Source: Chitinispirillales bacterium
GTDB lineage: Bacteria; Fibrobacterota; Chitinivibrionia; Chitinivibrionales; Chitinispirillaceae
DNA length: 64,000 nucleotides
Assembly (NCBI GenBank): GCA_031254105.1
Contig: JAIRVB010000049.1
Coordinates: forward strand, 1-64,000
Direction: 5' to 3'
Made by a program: the position numbers and the translations under genes. The notes under the pieces are model-generated. The model ran no database searches. It was not told the DNA's origin and saw only the letters and a program-made list of their open reading frames with translations. Below are positions 43,773-51,981 of this stretch, one piece after another (within the stretch, counting starts at the first letter, position 1; every line of letters starts with the position of its first letter).

Positions 43773-44585
43773 ATGATGCTTACCACTAAACGCTATGAAT
43801 ATTTAGAATTCGAGCGCATCGCCATACATCCTACAGTAGGCAACCACCGTCAAATCAATCAATCCAAAGTCACCCATTTGGAAAGCGACATCCTTAAAAA
43901 CGGACTCCTTGAGCCGCTTGTCGTTTGGGAGCGTTCGCCCAATGAGTTCTATCTTGTGGGCGGATTTCACCGCGCGTCCGCTATCAAAGAGATAAGAAGT
44001 AAGAACCCCGGATATTTTGACCGTGTTGACGTACGCATTGTGGCTGGCGATCCTGATGAGATCCGCGCCCTTAACCTCAAGCTTAACGCCGACCGTCTTG
44101 ACATAAAAATCACCGACTATTTTGAAACTGTAGTTTATCTCAACAATGTAAACTGGTCGGCTCAGCGCATCGGAGATTTTCTTGATAAGAGCGCGGCTTG
44201 GATTGAGGAGATCATCAAATACGCGCCGATGATAAATGAGAGTTTGCGCGCCAAGCTTGAGGCGGGAGAACTTTCATGGAGCAGAGCCAAGGAAATTATA
44301 GGCCGCACCCTGGCAGCAGAACCGGGCAAGGAGAGAACGGTGATGGAGGAAGAACTCTCAAAGCAGCAGGCAAGGGTAGTAAAACCGCTTACATTTAAAT
44401 CGGTGTTCAGCCATTTTGGTAAGATAAAGCAAAGCAACCCCACAGCAACATATACTTTACGTGTTGATGACCTTTCATCGTTGTTAAAGGTATTGCAGGG
44501 TAAAGGTTACGATAAAAAGGATATTAAGACGGTAAGTTCGATTTTTCCTGAGCTGTTTGCTAAAAAGGGTAAGACTGCAAGCTGA
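43773..44585 (+). CDS. ParB-like nuclease-domain protein
   Basis: A 270-residue protein with a ParB/sulfiredoxin-like N-terminal domain: EFERIAIHPTVGNHRQINQS, LKNGLLEPLVVWE, and the nucleotide-binding GGFHR motif (GGxHR). A helical middle contains a helix-turn-helix-like region (WSAQRIGDFLDKSAAWIEEI), and there is a variable C-terminus. ParA is absent and no parS-like sites were seen, so this is not a chromosome partition system. Such orphan ParB-like proteins occur on mobile elements and in defence islands as regulators or nucleases. The start may be at either of the first two Met codons. Confidence 0.8.
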   Translation: MMLTTKRYEYLEFERIAIHPTVGNHRQINQSKVTHLESDILKNGLLEPLVVWERSPNEFYLVGGFHRASAIKEIRSKNPGYFDRVDVRIVAGDPDEIRALNLKLNADRLDIKITDYFETVVYLNNVNWSAQRIGDFLDKSAAWIEEIIKYAPMINESLRAKLEAGELSWSRAKEIIGRTLAAEPGKERTVMEEELSKQQARVVKPLTFKSVFSHFGKIKQSNPTATYTLRVDDLSSLLKVLQGKGYDKKDIKTVSSIFPELFAKKGKTAS

Positions 44586-44802
44586 AAAGGCAAATTACTT
44601 ATCAACTTTTTTGCTTTTTATAGCTTTTACGTACTCTTTTTGCAGTTGTGGTATTGATTTTTTAGGTGTAGGCAGGTTTTCGGGCATTGTGCCGCCGCCT
44701 GAAATTCCGGATTTTGCCTGTTCAGATTGCAAGGCATCATCGCCTTGTCTATAGCGTCACAAAAGCGCCGCCGCTGTTACCCAAACAAGGTTTTTTCTCC
44801 GT

Positions 44803-45129
44803 TCAGGCATGTGGCCTTTTGTACAATACTTTTCCGACTTCCTGAACATGGTGCGCAAAACTGTCGGATCCGTTGTCTAATTCCATAAGGTGCGGTTCTA
44901 TTTTTGTATCTTTCATCTCCCAGCGTATCATCTGCATGCGTGAAGCGGCTTTGAGCCAGTTTTCCGGTTCAGAATCTTTATCAAAAACAATAGCAATATC
45001 TATATCGCTGTTTTCACGGAATGTTCCGTTTAAATATGATCCGAAAAGCAGTATCTGCCTTGGATTAAACTCTTTTGCTACCCTCTCGGCAAATCGCTCT
45101 GCTGTTCGTATAGCTTGCTCTTTATCCAT
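44803..45129 (-). CDS. MNT-type nucleotidyltransferase antitoxin
   Basis: A 108-residue protein of the minimal nucleotidyltransferase group. GSYLNGTFRENSDIDIAIV contains the G-S (30-31) and D-x-D (42/44) motifs. It neutralises the HEPN partner in such pairs, in studied cases by adding AMP to it. The start lies inside the HEPN gene (52 bp overlap), typical of coupled toxin-antitoxin genes. The gap 44586-44802 to the ParB-like gene has no convincing gene. Confidence 0.88.
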   Translation of the reverse strand: MDKEQAIRTAERFAERVAKEFNPRQILLFGSYLNGTFRENSDIDIAIVFDKDSEPENWLKAASRMQMIRWEMKDTKIEPHLMELDNGSDSFAHHVQEVGKVLYKRPHA

Positions 45130-45503
45130 AATACAAACTCCTCTGTATTTAATACGTATTGATTACATATTTCCGGTACTAATTGCGATAATATTTTGGA
45201 CTGCTTGATTTCATATCTTGCTTCTGTACTTAACGGATTCAAATTATAAATAAACCCCAACATTTTTTCTGATATCTCTAATTCAGAAAAACGCGTCAGA
45301 GCAATCAAATCATGTATCCTATATTTTTTGTCCCTATCCGACTTTTGCAGAACAGAAAAAATGTATGCTTTAAGAGCCTTTTCTACCGCTTGTGAACAAT
45401 GGTAACATGCCAGTATACATTCCCCTGATTTTAGCAAAATTTGTGCGCCGCTTAAATCTCTGTCAGTAAGTTCGAGCCATTTTTCAGCCATTTGCGTATT
45501 CAT
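45078..45503 (-). CDS. HEPN-domain protein, toxin partner of the MNT protein
   Basis: A 141-residue helical protein. WLELTDRDLSGAQILL, then CYHCSQAVEKALKAYIF and RIHDLIALTRF match the HEPN family (COG2250-like), a group that includes RNases. The RX4HXY tail of HepT is not seen; instead STEARYE resembles the RYP segment of COG2250 members. It is first in a two-gene leftward operon with the MNT antitoxin. Compare the broken MNT/HEPN pair at 55.9-56.4 kb. Confidence 0.85.
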   Translation of the reverse strand: MNTQMAEKWLELTDRDLSGAQILLKSGECILACYHCSQAVEKALKAYIFSVLQKSDRDKKYRIHDLIALTRFSELEISEKMLGFIYNLNPLSTEARYEIKQSKILSQLVPEICNQYVLNTEEFVLWIKSKLYEQQSDLPRG

Positions 45504-45679
45504 AATTAAGATATCCTTTGCTTATGTCACTTATAAAATAACTGATGGCCATAGCGAAAGCCCGTGAATGTAAATATTCTAACCCCCTTTTCTGCAAATC
45601 GTAAATATGATCCTTGATTTCATACGCCACGGCCTATATCCATATTTTTTGCGCAGAGGGACGAAATTCGATACTTTAT

Positions 45680-45803
45680 GTTATAATAATTCAACTTTAA
45701 AATAGATGTCCGAATGCAGAAATAAAAGATCTGATCACCACATTTCTGTATTTGAACATCTATTTCTGCATTAATAAAACTTTTTTTCAAATTGAATGAC
45801 TAT
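45680..45803. repeat. MITE-like repeat, copy 2
   Basis: This element shares inverted ends (ttataataattcaacttt and tttcaaattgaatgactat) and the core aatagatgtccgaatgcaga with the copy at 32613-32722. It is slightly longer, with a duplicated hairpin right arm (atttctgta, then atttctgcatt). The rest of the gene-free interval 45504-46049 shows no gene or RNA; a G/T-rich patch (ggggtgggtgggtg) lies near 45907. Confidence 0.75.
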
Positions 45804-46049
45804 GATTTTTTATATATGCCGAGAATCAGAGATAGGAAATTAATAATTTCAGAAATAAGCTGGGAAAGGGATGGTGCGTGTGTTGCAGTTAATATAAATG
45901 TTTTTTTGGGGTGGGTGGGTGATTTTTTTAGCGGGGATGGGTAAAAATGTCAATTTTTCTTTAACTTGTTAAATTGTTCCATAATAAGCGCGGCGCAGCC
46001 ACTGTTTCGGTATGGTCTAAATGCACGACATCTCCTAATTCTTAATAAT

Positions 46050-47006
46050 TCAAAATGATAGATTGTACTGCATCTTGGCCTTAAGATCTCCGTTTTGGTT
46101 AGGAAGTACTGCAAAGTTGAAACCATCGGTGCAGCTTGATGCCGATTTTGGAACAGGTTTGTGATAGCTTGCGGAACGGTAAATGTTAAATCCAAAGTTA
46201 AAGAGCAGCAAACCATATCCAGTCCAAAGCCAACCGTTTGGTTCCGTATAAGTTTCCGTATAAGAGGTACCATAATATCCATAACGCTGTTCTTCATAAG
46301 TATCAAACCCATTAAACATCATTATATAGCCGCTAAGAGCGGATACTGCCTGAATCCAACCGCCAACATTATCTTTCATTATGGTAAAAGACCCTACACC
46401 CGGAATTAACCAATTTAACCCAAATGTTCCCCATCTTTGAATTCCTGTAAAATCTTTATACTTGGGTGCATATTGATTGTTAATAATTTGTTGCTGATGG
46501 GGCGTATTTGCCGTTGTTGGCAGTTTCGGTGTTATTTGCGTTTTAAACATGATTCCCACGACCTCATCCGAAACTTTTGAGAGGTCTTCCATTGATCTGA
46601 GTCGACTGGATGATTTACCCATGTAAACTACCTCCGCAGTCTCAACATCAACTATTCTGGCTGATATTTGATATGCTCCGAAAGCCGGTGTGATGTCTGC
46701 TATACATATGAATTCAACACCAAACTGTTTACCTAACCGTATGATTTGATTTTCATCGATGGCACCGCTGCGCTGTCTTTTTTGCTCCTCGTCGATCTTA
46801 GCGAGAAAAGCATTGGAGCGTTCTATGGTTACGTAACGTTCGCTATTGACAAGAGATGAAAGTATACTCGTACCAAGCGCCTTTTTTTCATTTTCGGCAA
46901 CATCTTCCGAGCTTGTTACATAAACAGCGATTTTTGATTTGTTTTGAGCGTAGACTGCCGCGTTTAAGAGCATAATCGCAATGATAAAAACCATGAGCTT
47001 TCTCAT
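46050..47006 (-). CDS. CsgG-like exported protein with C-terminal membrane segments
   Basis: A 318-residue protein with a signal peptide (MVFIIAIMLLNAAVYAQ). A CsgG/LpoB-like domain follows: KIAVYVTSSEDV, VTIERSNAFLAKIDEEQ, RSGAIDENQIIRLGKQFG and ISARIVDVETAEVVYMG. The C-terminal part has WGTFGLNWLIPGVGSF and other hydrophobic runs like small membrane-associated repeats. Such proteins sit in the periplasm or outer membrane, and the exact role is unknown. A paralogue without its N-terminus lies at 53.8 kb. It is divergent from the XRE regulator, with repeated ATCAAC sites between them. Confidence 0.75.
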   Translation of the reverse strand: MRKLMVFIIAIMLLNAAVYAQNKSKIAVYVTSSEDVAENEKKALGTSILSSLVNSERYVTIERSNAFLAKIDEEQKRQRSGAIDENQIIRLGKQFGVEFICIADITPAFGAYQISARIVDVETAEVVYMGKSSSRLRSMEDLSKVSDEVVGIMFKTQITPKLPTTANTPHQQQIINNQYAPKYKDFTGIQRWGTFGLNWLIPGVGSFTIMKDNVGGWIQAVSALSGYIMMFNGFDTYEEQRYGYYGTSYTETYTEPNGWLWTGYGLLLFNFGFNIYRSASYHKPVPKSASSCTDGFNFAVLPNQNGDLKAKMQYNLSF

Positions 47007-47124
47007 AAAAATTCCTTGTTATATAAGAAGTTGATATTATTAGATAAAAGCGTTTTCTATCTTTCCCACCCACACTTTTTATTATATTGAGAATATTTTG
47101 GCGCTTTTCGCCGTATTCATGGAT

Positions 47125-47207
47125 ATCAACATTTATTTAAATAAAATTAACATATTTTGCCAGGCAAATCAACTTTTATTTGATAAAATCAAAAAATTGT
47201 TGATTGC
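47125..47207. promoter_or_regulatory. Repeated ATCAAC sites, probable XRE operator region
   Basis: Two direct copies of ATCAAC-(a/t)-TTTATTT-nn-ATAAAAT start at 47125 and 47168, 43 bp apart (about four helical turns). An inverted copy, GTTGATTGC, is at 47199-47207, and GCAAATCAAC (47164-47173) forms its palindrome partner. The sites fill the divergent region between the CsgG-like gene and the XRE regulator. This suggests control of both genes by the regulator. Confidence 0.5.
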
Positions 47208-47227
47208 AAAGAATTTTAGGAGTTTCT

Positions 47228-47701
47228 ATGCGTATCAGTGAACGTATAATTGTGGTGGCAAAGCTAAGAGGCATCACCCAGGCGGAGATTGCCGAAAAGC
47301 TCAACATTACAGCCGCCGCTGTATCCGCATGGACAAAAGAGGGGCGCAATCCTCCGAGCAAACGTCTTTCTGAAATTGCAGGTATTTTAGGGGTATCGGC
47401 GGAGTTTCTTTTGACTGGTAAAGGCGGGCCGGCAGACCCGAATTTAGAGCCGGACTATACCGAAAGTCAGCCAGTTGAAAAAATGCCAGCTGCATCAATA
47501 AACCAATCAGACATATCAGAACGTTTGGTGGCAATCATTGAATCTCAACAGAACTCTATTACAAATCTATCAAATACAACTGTTAATCTGTCATGCGCAA
47601 CTGCTAATCAATCAAGTGCCATCGACAAACAATCCGACACTATCGCCTCCCAACACCATCTCATCGAAGTAATGGTCTTGGACAATAAAAAGGGTATCTA
47701 A
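47228..47701 (+). CDS. XRE-family transcriptional regulator
   Basis: From the ATG at 47228 (TTAGGAG upstream) it has 157 residues. The first 65 are a Cro/CI helix-turn-helix (KLRGITQAEIAEKLNITAAA, then VSAWTKEGRNPP). The rest is a Ser/Asn/Gln-rich helical tail with a heptad pattern (ERLVAIIESQQNSITNLSNT), probably for oligomerisation. Likely phage- or element-type repressor. Repeated ATCAAC sites occur just upstream, consistent with autoregulation and control of the divergent CsgG-like gene. Confidence 0.85.
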   Translation: MRISERIIVVAKLRGITQAEIAEKLNITAAAVSAWTKEGRNPPSKRLSEIAGILGVSAEFLLTGKGGPADPNLEPDYTESQPVEKMPAASINQSDISERLVAIIESQQNSITNLSNTTVNLSCATANQSSAIDKQSDTIASQHHLIEVMVLDNKKGI

Positions 47702-47740
47702 ATCCAAATTTTAAACAGACCGAATTCTCCATAATTTGGA

Positions 47741-47769
47741 TTGAAATTTGTATAAACATAGTATATACT
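47741..47769 (+). promoter_or_regulatory. Probable sigma-70 promoter of mazEF
   Basis: TTGAAA (47741-47746), a 17-bp spacer, then TATACT (47764-47769), 23 bp before the start of the antitoxin. A small palindrome (gtata/tatac) overlaps the -10 and could be the antitoxin operator. Confidence 0.6.
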
Positions 47770-47791
47770 TTATATAGAGGAGGAGATGTTT

Positions 47792-48028
47792 ATGGAAGCA
47801 GTGGTAAGAAAATGGGGAAATAGTTTGGGAATCAGGATACCTGCTGTCGTTATCCGTGATTTGTCATTGAAAGACGGTTCGCTGGTTGATATTAATGACA
47901 ATGGAAAAGAGATAATAGTTAAGCCGATAAAAAAGCACAAACTCTCTGAAATGTTAGATAAAATAAATGAGGACAACATTCACGGAGAGATAGAAACCGG
48001 CGTATCTGTTGGGAAAGAGATATGGTAA
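47792..48028 (+). CDS. mazE: MazE-like antitoxin (SpoVT/AbrB fold)
   Basis: From the ATG at 47792 the protein has 78 residues. The ATG at 47786 sits too close to the AGGAGGAG ribosome site. The AbrB-type DNA-binding half is EAVVRKWGNSLGIRIP, then VVIRDLSLKDGSLVDI. The acidic C-terminus (MLDKINEDNIHGEIETGV) should wrap the toxin. It binds MazF and represses its own promoter. The stop overlaps the toxin start. Confidence 0.92.
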   Translation: MEAVVRKWGNSLGIRIPAVVIRDLSLKDGSLVDINDNGKEIIVKPIKKHKLSEMLDKINEDNIHGEIETGVSVGKEIW

Positions 48029-48360
48029 GGAAAAAATATATACCTGAACGCGGCGACATCGTATGGTTGAATTTCAATCCTCAAGCCGGACATGAACAGA
48101 AGGGAAAAAGGCCTGCCATCGTTGTTTCTCCAAAAGAATATAATGAAAAAACTGGCTTGGGACTTTTTTGTCCCATAACAAGTACAATGAAGGGCTATCC
48201 TTTTGAGGTAGAAATTAAAAATAAAAAAATTACGGGTGTTGTATTATCCGATCAAATAAAAAGTCTTGATTGGAAGACAAGGGACGTAGAATTCGTCATC
48301 AAGGAAACAAATGAAAAAACGGATGAAATTATTGATAAAATCGGTGTTTTGCTGTATTAA
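48022..48360 (+). CDS. mazF: MazF-family mRNA interferase toxin
   Basis: A 112-residue ribosome-independent endoribonuclease. The family motifs ERGDIVWLNFNPQAGHEQKG (active loop) and RPAIVVSPKEYN, then CPITST and KSLDW are all present, so the toxin looks intact. Translation is coupled to mazE by a 7-bp overlap. It is expected to cut mRNA at a short motif under stress. Confidence 0.93.
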   Translation: MVRKKYIPERGDIVWLNFNPQAGHEQKGKRPAIVVSPKEYNEKTGLGLFCPITSTMKGYPFEVEIKNKKITGVVLSDQIKSLDWKTRDVEFVIKETNEKTDEIIDKIGVLLY

Positions 48361-48388
48361 TATAGCTTATTTTTTTACAAGACATTAA

Positions 48389-48571
48389 TCATTTTTCCTC
48401 CTCAGGATATTTATCGGTTATGGTGCCATCAGGCATTTCGTAGAACACCTTGCCGCTTCGTGAAAACGGTATCGGAATTCCGGCTTTTTTCCCCCGTTCG
48501 ATAGCTTTGCGTACACCACGGTTGCCAAGACGTGTGATTTTGGCTGATAATTCGTAATCTCTTTTATACAT
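48389..48571 (-). CDS. Small partner of the zeta-like kinase
   Basis: A 60-residue basic protein (RDYELSAKITRLGNRGVRKA, then GTITDKYPEEE). Its ATG overlaps the end of the zeta-like kinase gene by 8 bp. A small downstream gene coupled to a COG4185-type kinase is the common arrangement of this putative toxin-antitoxin group. No catalytic motif is seen. Confidence 0.72.
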   Translation of the reverse strand: MYKRDYELSAKITRLGNRGVRKAIERGKKAGIPIPFSRSGKVFYEMPDGTITDKYPEEEK

Positions 48572-49124
48572 TTTCTATCCATTCATTAAATTTTTTATAG
48601 ATATCGTTATTAAAAATTGTAGTATTATTACCACGGGCAGCGGCAATTTCTTCATAATCGTCACCACCATTATAATATAATTTCCAAACATCAGCAAGTT
48701 CAGCCGTTATCCAAAAATTTTTTATACTCTTATGAAATCGTCTGATAATATCCGCTTGCGGTACATTATGGCCGCCAATCTGAACACGATATTTTACCCT
48801 TGCAATATTCAATCCGGGAGCGTCCAAAAATACGTATATCAGGTTTACTTCGTATCCTCTCTCCTTAGCCGCCTTCAAAACACGCAAATGATGACTCCCG
48901 GAGATAGTAGATTCCAGTACAAATGACTTATGTGAATCAAGCATACGGCTGATTTCAGCCAATACAATTTTTCCTGAAGATATACCTATACTGTCACCAA
49001 TTTTAGCGGATACCTCATCCGCGTTCAGAAAGACTAAGTCCTTTTCTTCAAGCAACAATTCATGCGCCAAAGTAGTTTTACCGCTGCCGTTTGCGCCGGC
49101 TATAAGATATAGTTTTTTATCCAT
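48564..49124 (-). CDS. Zeta toxin-like P-loop kinase
   Basis: A 186-residue P-loop protein: LIAGANGSGKTTLA (Walker A), LNADEVSAKIG, FVLESTISG and RVQIGGHNVPQADIIRRF. This matches predicted zeta-type/COG4185 kinases, which may phosphorylate peptidoglycan precursors or other small targets. The basic small partner follows. It is divergent from uvrC. Confidence 0.85.
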   Translation of the reverse strand: MDKKLYLIAGANGSGKTTLAHELLLEEKDLVFLNADEVSAKIGDSIGISSGKIVLAEISRMLDSHKSFVLESTISGSHHLRVLKAAKERGYEVNLIYVFLDAPGLNIARVKYRVQIGGHNVPQADIIRRFHKSIKNFWITAELADVWKLYYNGGDDYEEIAAARGNNTTIFNNDIYKKFNEWIENV

Positions 49125-49178
49125 ACCTTTTTAATATATATTTTTGCTTTGATCATAATTAAAAACAGGACCGCGAAA

Positions 49179-50984
49179 ATGGACATAGAAAACCTCCTCG
49201 ACCAGATAAGCCGCTTCCCCGAAAAACCGGGAGTCTACCTGATGAAGGACAGCTCTGATGAATTGCTTTACATCGGCAAGGCGGTCAATCTCAGAAGCCG
49301 TGTACGCTCCTATTTTTTTGACACTCATAATGATAGAATTCAAATCCCCCTGATGCTTCGGCTGCTTGATCATATTGATCTGATTATCACAAACAATGAA
49401 GCGGAAGCTCTTATCCTTGAAGCTAATCTTATCCGTAAACATAAGCCGAAGTATAATATTGAGTTAAGGGATGATAAACATTATCCGTATCTCAAAGTTA
49501 CAATTCAGGAGCCTTTTCCAAGATTGCTTGTCGTGCGGCGTGTAGAAAAAGATGGAGCGGAGTATTTCGGGCCGTATACAGATGTAAGGGCCATGCGGGC
49601 TATGGCGGATTTTGCCAAACGCATTTTCAGACTGCGTGACTGTTCTAAAAATTTACCGTTACAAAACCCGATACGTCCCTGTATCAACTATTCCATGAAA
49701 CGCTGCAGCGGTCCGTGCGGGGCTAAAATAAGCGAAGAGGAATACCGCCGCAATATAAGCGACCTTATCCGGTTTCTTAAGGGTAAAAGAAATGATCTTG
49801 TAAGAGAACTTCAGGAGCGTATGGGCAGCGCTTCCGCCGAGCTTCATTTTGAGAAAGCGGCCCTTTACCGCGATCAGATCAGGCTTATAAAGGATGCTTC
49901 ACGATTGCAGCAGGTTGATTTGAAACTTGCGGATACCGACTGCGACGTATTCGGCATTGCGCAGGGAGACCGCGAAATATCGCTTGCTGTTCTTCACTTC
50001 AGAGACGGACTTTTAATGGCTGGCCGCAACTTTCTTTTCAAACGCGGCAACTGGGATTTTTCTTCTGAAAACCGTGATCATATTTTGCTTCAATTTTACA
50101 TGCAGGACGGGCAGGAGATTCCGCGGGAAGTTATTGTACCGGATCAATCCGGCTTTACGCAGTCGATCTTACAGGAGTGGTTTGATCAGCAGAAACCGCG
50201 CGCGGAAGTCATAATCCCGCAAAAGGGAACAAAACGGCTTTTGGTCATGATGGCTGAAAAAAACGCGCACGCGCATCTTATGCGAAAAGTTCCGCCCGAT
50301 GCTCTTAAAGATTTGGAAGATTTACAAAAGGTTCTTAATCTGCCGCAATTGCCTAATGTTATAGAGGCTTTTGACATATCGAATTTAGGCGAATCGTTTG
50401 CAGTGGCGGGGATGGTACAGTTTAAGGATGGGCTGCCCAACAAATCCGCTTACCGGCGATACAAAATTAAAACCGTAGAAGGGCAGAACGATTTTGCGAT
50501 GATGATGGAGATAGTTGGCAGACGGCTGCGGCGGCTTGAGGAGGAGGGTAGCCAATTTCCTGATCTTCTGTTGATTGACGGAGGAAAAGGGCAGCTCAAT
50601 GCCGCGATAGAAGCAATTCAAAACTTTGAAAATCCGCCTCTCATCGCTTCGCTTGCCGAAAAAGAGGAGACACTTTTTTCCCCATGTATAGATAAACCGC
50701 TCACTTTGCCCGCATCTCACCCTGCGCGAAAACTTGTCGTGCGCATACGTGATGAGGTTCACAGATACGCTCTTGGTTATCATCGTAAAATTCGTGGTAA
50801 GCAGTTCAGCCGCTCATCGCTTGAAAATTTACCGGGAATAGGAAAAAATAAAGCGAAACTTCTTCTTATCCATTTTGGGTCTCTCGCGAAACTAAAAAGC
50901 GCGTCTGTTGAAGAGATCGCTAAGGTGCGGGGATTTTCCGAAGAATCCGCAATAAAACTAAAAAAAGCGATGCTGGATGAATAG
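49179..50984 (+). CDS. uvrC: Excinuclease ABC subunit C
   Basis: UvrC makes both incisions in nucleotide excision repair. From the ATG at 49179 (CAGGA 8 bp upstream) it has 601 residues. The GIY-YIG nuclease comes first (KPGVYLMKDSSDELLYIGKA, then VNLRSRVRSYF). A cysteine segment (CINYSMKRCSGPCG), the UvrB-binding region, the RNase H-like endonuclease core (FDISNLGES, LLIDGGKGQLNAA) and a C-terminal HhH pair (LPGIGKNKAKLLL) follow. The stop overlaps the next gene by 8 bp. Confidence 0.97.
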   Translation: MDIENLLDQISRFPEKPGVYLMKDSSDELLYIGKAVNLRSRVRSYFFDTHNDRIQIPLMLRLLDHIDLIITNNEAEALILEANLIRKHKPKYNIELRDDKHYPYLKVTIQEPFPRLLVVRRVEKDGAEYFGPYTDVRAMRAMADFAKRIFRLRDCSKNLPLQNPIRPCINYSMKRCSGPCGAKISEEEYRRNISDLIRFLKGKRNDLVRELQERMGSASAELHFEKAALYRDQIRLIKDASRLQQVDLKLADTDCDVFGIAQGDREISLAVLHFRDGLLMAGRNFLFKRGNWDFSSENRDHILLQFYMQDGQEIPREVIVPDQSGFTQSILQEWFDQQKPRAEVIIPQKGTKRLLVMMAEKNAHAHLMRKVPPDALKDLEDLQKVLNLPQLPNVIEAFDISNLGESFAVAGMVQFKDGLPNKSAYRRYKIKTVEGQNDFAMMMEIVGRRLRRLEEEGSQFPDLLLIDGGKGQLNAAIEAIQNFENPPLIASLAEKEETLFSPCIDKPLTLPASHPARKLVVRIRDEVHRYALGYHRKIRGKQFSRSSLENLPGIGKNKAKLLLIHFGSLAKLKSASVEEIAKVRGFSEESAIKLKKAMLDE

Positions 50985-51930
50985 CGCTCACAATATGAAT
51001 AAAATTATTAATAAAACCATTACAAAACAAGAACATATTCAGTCGTTGTGGGGTGGCTATGGAGAACTCTTAAGATGTTATTTTCAAGATATTCCTAACT
51101 CTGTTGTAGTTAAAAGGATTCAAATCCCAAGCGTAAAAATCTTGCGCGGCAAAGCGGAAATTTTTTCGCATGAACGCAAATTGAGATCTTACCAGGTGGA
51201 ACTTTTTTGGTATCAGAATTACGCGGATCTGTGTAATGAATTTTGCAGAGTTCCGATATTGATTGAAAGCGATACTCAAAAAAATGAGATCTATTTTGTT
51301 TTAGAAGATTTGAACGCGGCAGGTTATTTATTACGAAAACGTTCTTTACAATTAGAAGAGGCAAAGAGCTGCCTTAAATGGCTTGCTAATTTTCATGCTC
51401 TATTTTTGGGCAAAAAACCGCAGGGACTTTGGAAAACCGGAACTTACTGGCACTTAAAAACGCGTCCGTTTGAATTGGAAAACTTAAAAGAAAAAGATTG
51501 GATTTCAGCCGCGCCTCTTATTGACAAAGCGTTATCGCAGGCTGAATTTCTAACTTTTGTACATGGAGACGCCAAGCTGTCGAATTTCTGTTTTTCCCCA
51601 AACGGCGCTGCAGCGGCAGTGGATTTTCAGTATGTTGGCGGCGGAGTGGGCGTTAAGGATGTAGCTTATTTTTTAGACAGCTGCTTTACAGAAGATTTTA
51701 TACAGCAAAATGAATCGAAGCTTTTGGATTTTTATTTCAATATGCTCAAAAATGTATTATGTAAATTACACCCGCAAGTGGATACAGACGCTATAGAGAG
51801 AGAGTGGCGCAGACTTTATGATTTTGCATGGGTTGATTTTTACCGGTTTTTAAAAGGTTGGACATTTGAGAGCAGCAGGATTTCAGATTATACAAAAAAC
51901 CTGACAAAAAAAGTGTTTTCTCAGATTTAA
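50977..51930 (+). CDS. Choline kinase/APH-like phosphotransferase
   Basis: A 317-residue kinase-fold protein. LEDLNAAGYLLRK (hinge-like), FVHGDAKLSNFCF (catalytic loop) and AAVDFQYVGGGVG (metal-binding DFG-like) mark the ecdysteroid kinase-like/choline kinase branch of the APH superfamily. The substrate is unknown. It overlaps uvrC by 8 bp (ATGAATAG); ATG 50995 is an alternative start. YihY follows by 51 bp. Confidence 0.8.
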   Translation: MNSAHNMNKIINKTITKQEHIQSLWGGYGELLRCYFQDIPNSVVVKRIQIPSVKILRGKAEIFSHERKLRSYQVELFWYQNYADLCNEFCRVPILIESDTQKNEIYFVLEDLNAAGYLLRKRSLQLEEAKSCLKWLANFHALFLGKKPQGLWKTGTYWHLKTRPFELENLKEKDWISAAPLIDKALSQAEFLTFVHGDAKLSNFCFSPNGAAAAVDFQYVGGGVGVKDVAYFLDSCFTEDFIQQNESKLLDFYFNMLKNVLCKLHPQVDTDAIEREWRRLYDFAWVDFYRFLKGWTFESSRISDYTKNLTKKVFSQI

Positions 51931-51981
51931 AAATTTTTCAAACTTTGAATAATATCCACTCAAAACATTTATATTAGTACA

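Noticed and set aside
43773-44585. Chromosome partition parB near the origin
   Set aside because: No parA, no parS-like palindromes and no replication genes nearby; the protein is an orphan ParB-like protein.
44586-44802. Short leftward reading frame ending KSKKVDK near 44596
   Set aside because: About 30 codons from its only ATG with no ribosome site or family likeness; not supported as a gene.
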